From NCBI GenBank assembly GCA_963812775.1, contig CAWEWH010000009.1:248001-312000 (forward strand): a stretch of 64,000 nt of DNA, read 5' to 3'. The DNA is from CAWEWH01 sp963812775 (GTDB lineage Bacteria > Pseudomonadota > Alphaproteobacteria > Rhizobiales > Beijerinckiaceae). The position numbers and the translations under genes were made by a program. Below the pieces are notes generated by a model that was not told the origin of the DNA, did no database searches, and saw only the letters and a program-made list of their open reading frames with translations. This document shows, in pieces, positions 63,557 through 64,000 of this stretch; the stretch's first letter is position 1; every line of letters begins with the position of its first letter.

Positions 63557-63829
63557 GAATCAGCCCCGGGCAACGAAGAACAAGCGGCAGAGGTCTCAAT
63601 TGGGGCGACAGTCGGGCGCCCCCTCAATGCCTGCAACACACAGGACAGACCCGTTGCCGCGCACGTGCGGCACGTCAAGAATTTCGCCTGAATTATCAAT
63701 TGGAAGCGATGTGTCGCGTCTCTGCCACACTCGTTAAGAATTTAAGCTTGGCTGAGCCTGCCGGCGCGGCAGGCGCCATGAAGTGAACACGAAGCTGGCC
63801 TTCCAGAAGGCTCGCAAAGGAGCCACGCA

Positions 63830-64000
63830 ATGAAGAATTGGCTGATCATTGGATGTGTCGCGTTCGGCTTGGCGGGCTGCTACACGCCCGGGGAGCGCGC
63901 GGCGGGCGGCGCGCTTATCGGCGGCGGCGTCGGCACGGCGATCGGTGCGGCGGCCACTGGAACCTATGGCGGCGCGCTGCTCGGCGGCGCGGTCGGCGCT
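63830..64000 (+). CDS. Glycine-zipper lipoprotein, 5' part
   Basis: ATG 63830 preceded by AAAGGAGCCACGCA. Lipoprotein signal KNWLIIGCVAFGLAGC with lipobox LAGC, then a glycine-zipper run, GGALIGGGVGTAIGAAATGT. The gene runs off the window after 57 residues. Such small outer-membrane lipoproteins are common in Rhizobiales. The gap 63557-63829 upstream shows no other gene. Confidence 0.8.
   Translation, partial: MKNWLIIGCVAFGLAGCYTPGERAAGGALIGGGVGTAIGAAATGTYGGALLGGAVGA

Overview
The window is high-GC chromosomal DNA of an alphaproteobacterium, most likely a member of the Hyphomicrobiales (Rhizobiales). The evidence is the complete division and cell-wall (dcw) cluster running on into lpxC, bamD, recN and ligA, an HWE histidine kinase, a MASE4 hybrid kinase, a class A RNase P RNA, a cspA-infA pair and several families of GC-rich palindromic intergenic repeats. 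No tRNA, rRNA, CRISPR array, intact transposase or phage gene was seen.

Layout. 0-9 kb: the 3' end of a TenA thiaminase gene, a periplasmic ClpP-fold-like protein, an N-acyl-D-amino-acid deacylase (frameshifted), an HWE sensor kinase, a tandem pair of DUF2939 proteins and small secreted or hypothetical proteins. 9-12.6 kb: a dienelactone-hydrolase-like protein, and a PdxR/MocR regulator divergent from a PNPOx-fold protein with PdxR-like operator repeats between them. 12.6-16.5 kb: a lower-GC, decayed segment flanked by repeat debris, holding an enolase-superfamily gene with a stop codon, a maltose-type acetyltransferase and a fragmented alpha/beta hydrolase. 16.5-21.3 kb: a TPR protein, two repeat clusters, a candidate structured RNA behind a near-consensus promoter, and a GYF/ClpP-like membrane protein. 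21.4-34.5 kb: a hybrid kinase, small secreted proteins, aminopeptidase P, prmA, a VanW-glycosyltransferase fusion, a hydrolase, an SRAP protein, a YjbQ protein, an MFS transporter, cspA and infA. 34.5-60.4 kb, all on the minus strand: mraZ-rsmH-ftsL-ftsI-murE-murF-mraY-murD-ftsW-murG-murC-murB-ddl-ftsQ-ftsA-ftsZ, then lpxC, bamD, recN, ligA and a hydrolase. 60.8-64 kb: rnpB, a PhzF protein, a lytic transglycosylase with proline-rich repeats, and the start of a glycine-zipper lipoprotein.

How the genes work together. The dcw cluster is tightly coupled: nearly every junction is a 1-4 base stop/start overlap or a gap of about 10 bases. It makes lipid II (murB to murG, ddl, mraY) and the divisome (ftsL, I, W, Q, A, Z). 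Its promoter carries evenly spaced TGGGA-type MraZ boxes over the -10 region, which implies autoregulation. The lpxC and bamD genes link it to the outer membrane.

Sequence quality. Many genes outside the dcw core (amidohydrolase, hybrid kinase, DUF1236 protein, pepP, prmA, infA, recN and above all ligA) are broken by single-base indels, mostly apparent insertions, whereas the 21 kb dcw run has none. Because ligA, recN and infA are normally maintained, most of these look like sequence errors rather than real pseudogenes. The stop codon in the enolase-family gene and the fragmented hydrolase at 15.7 kb look like genuine decay.
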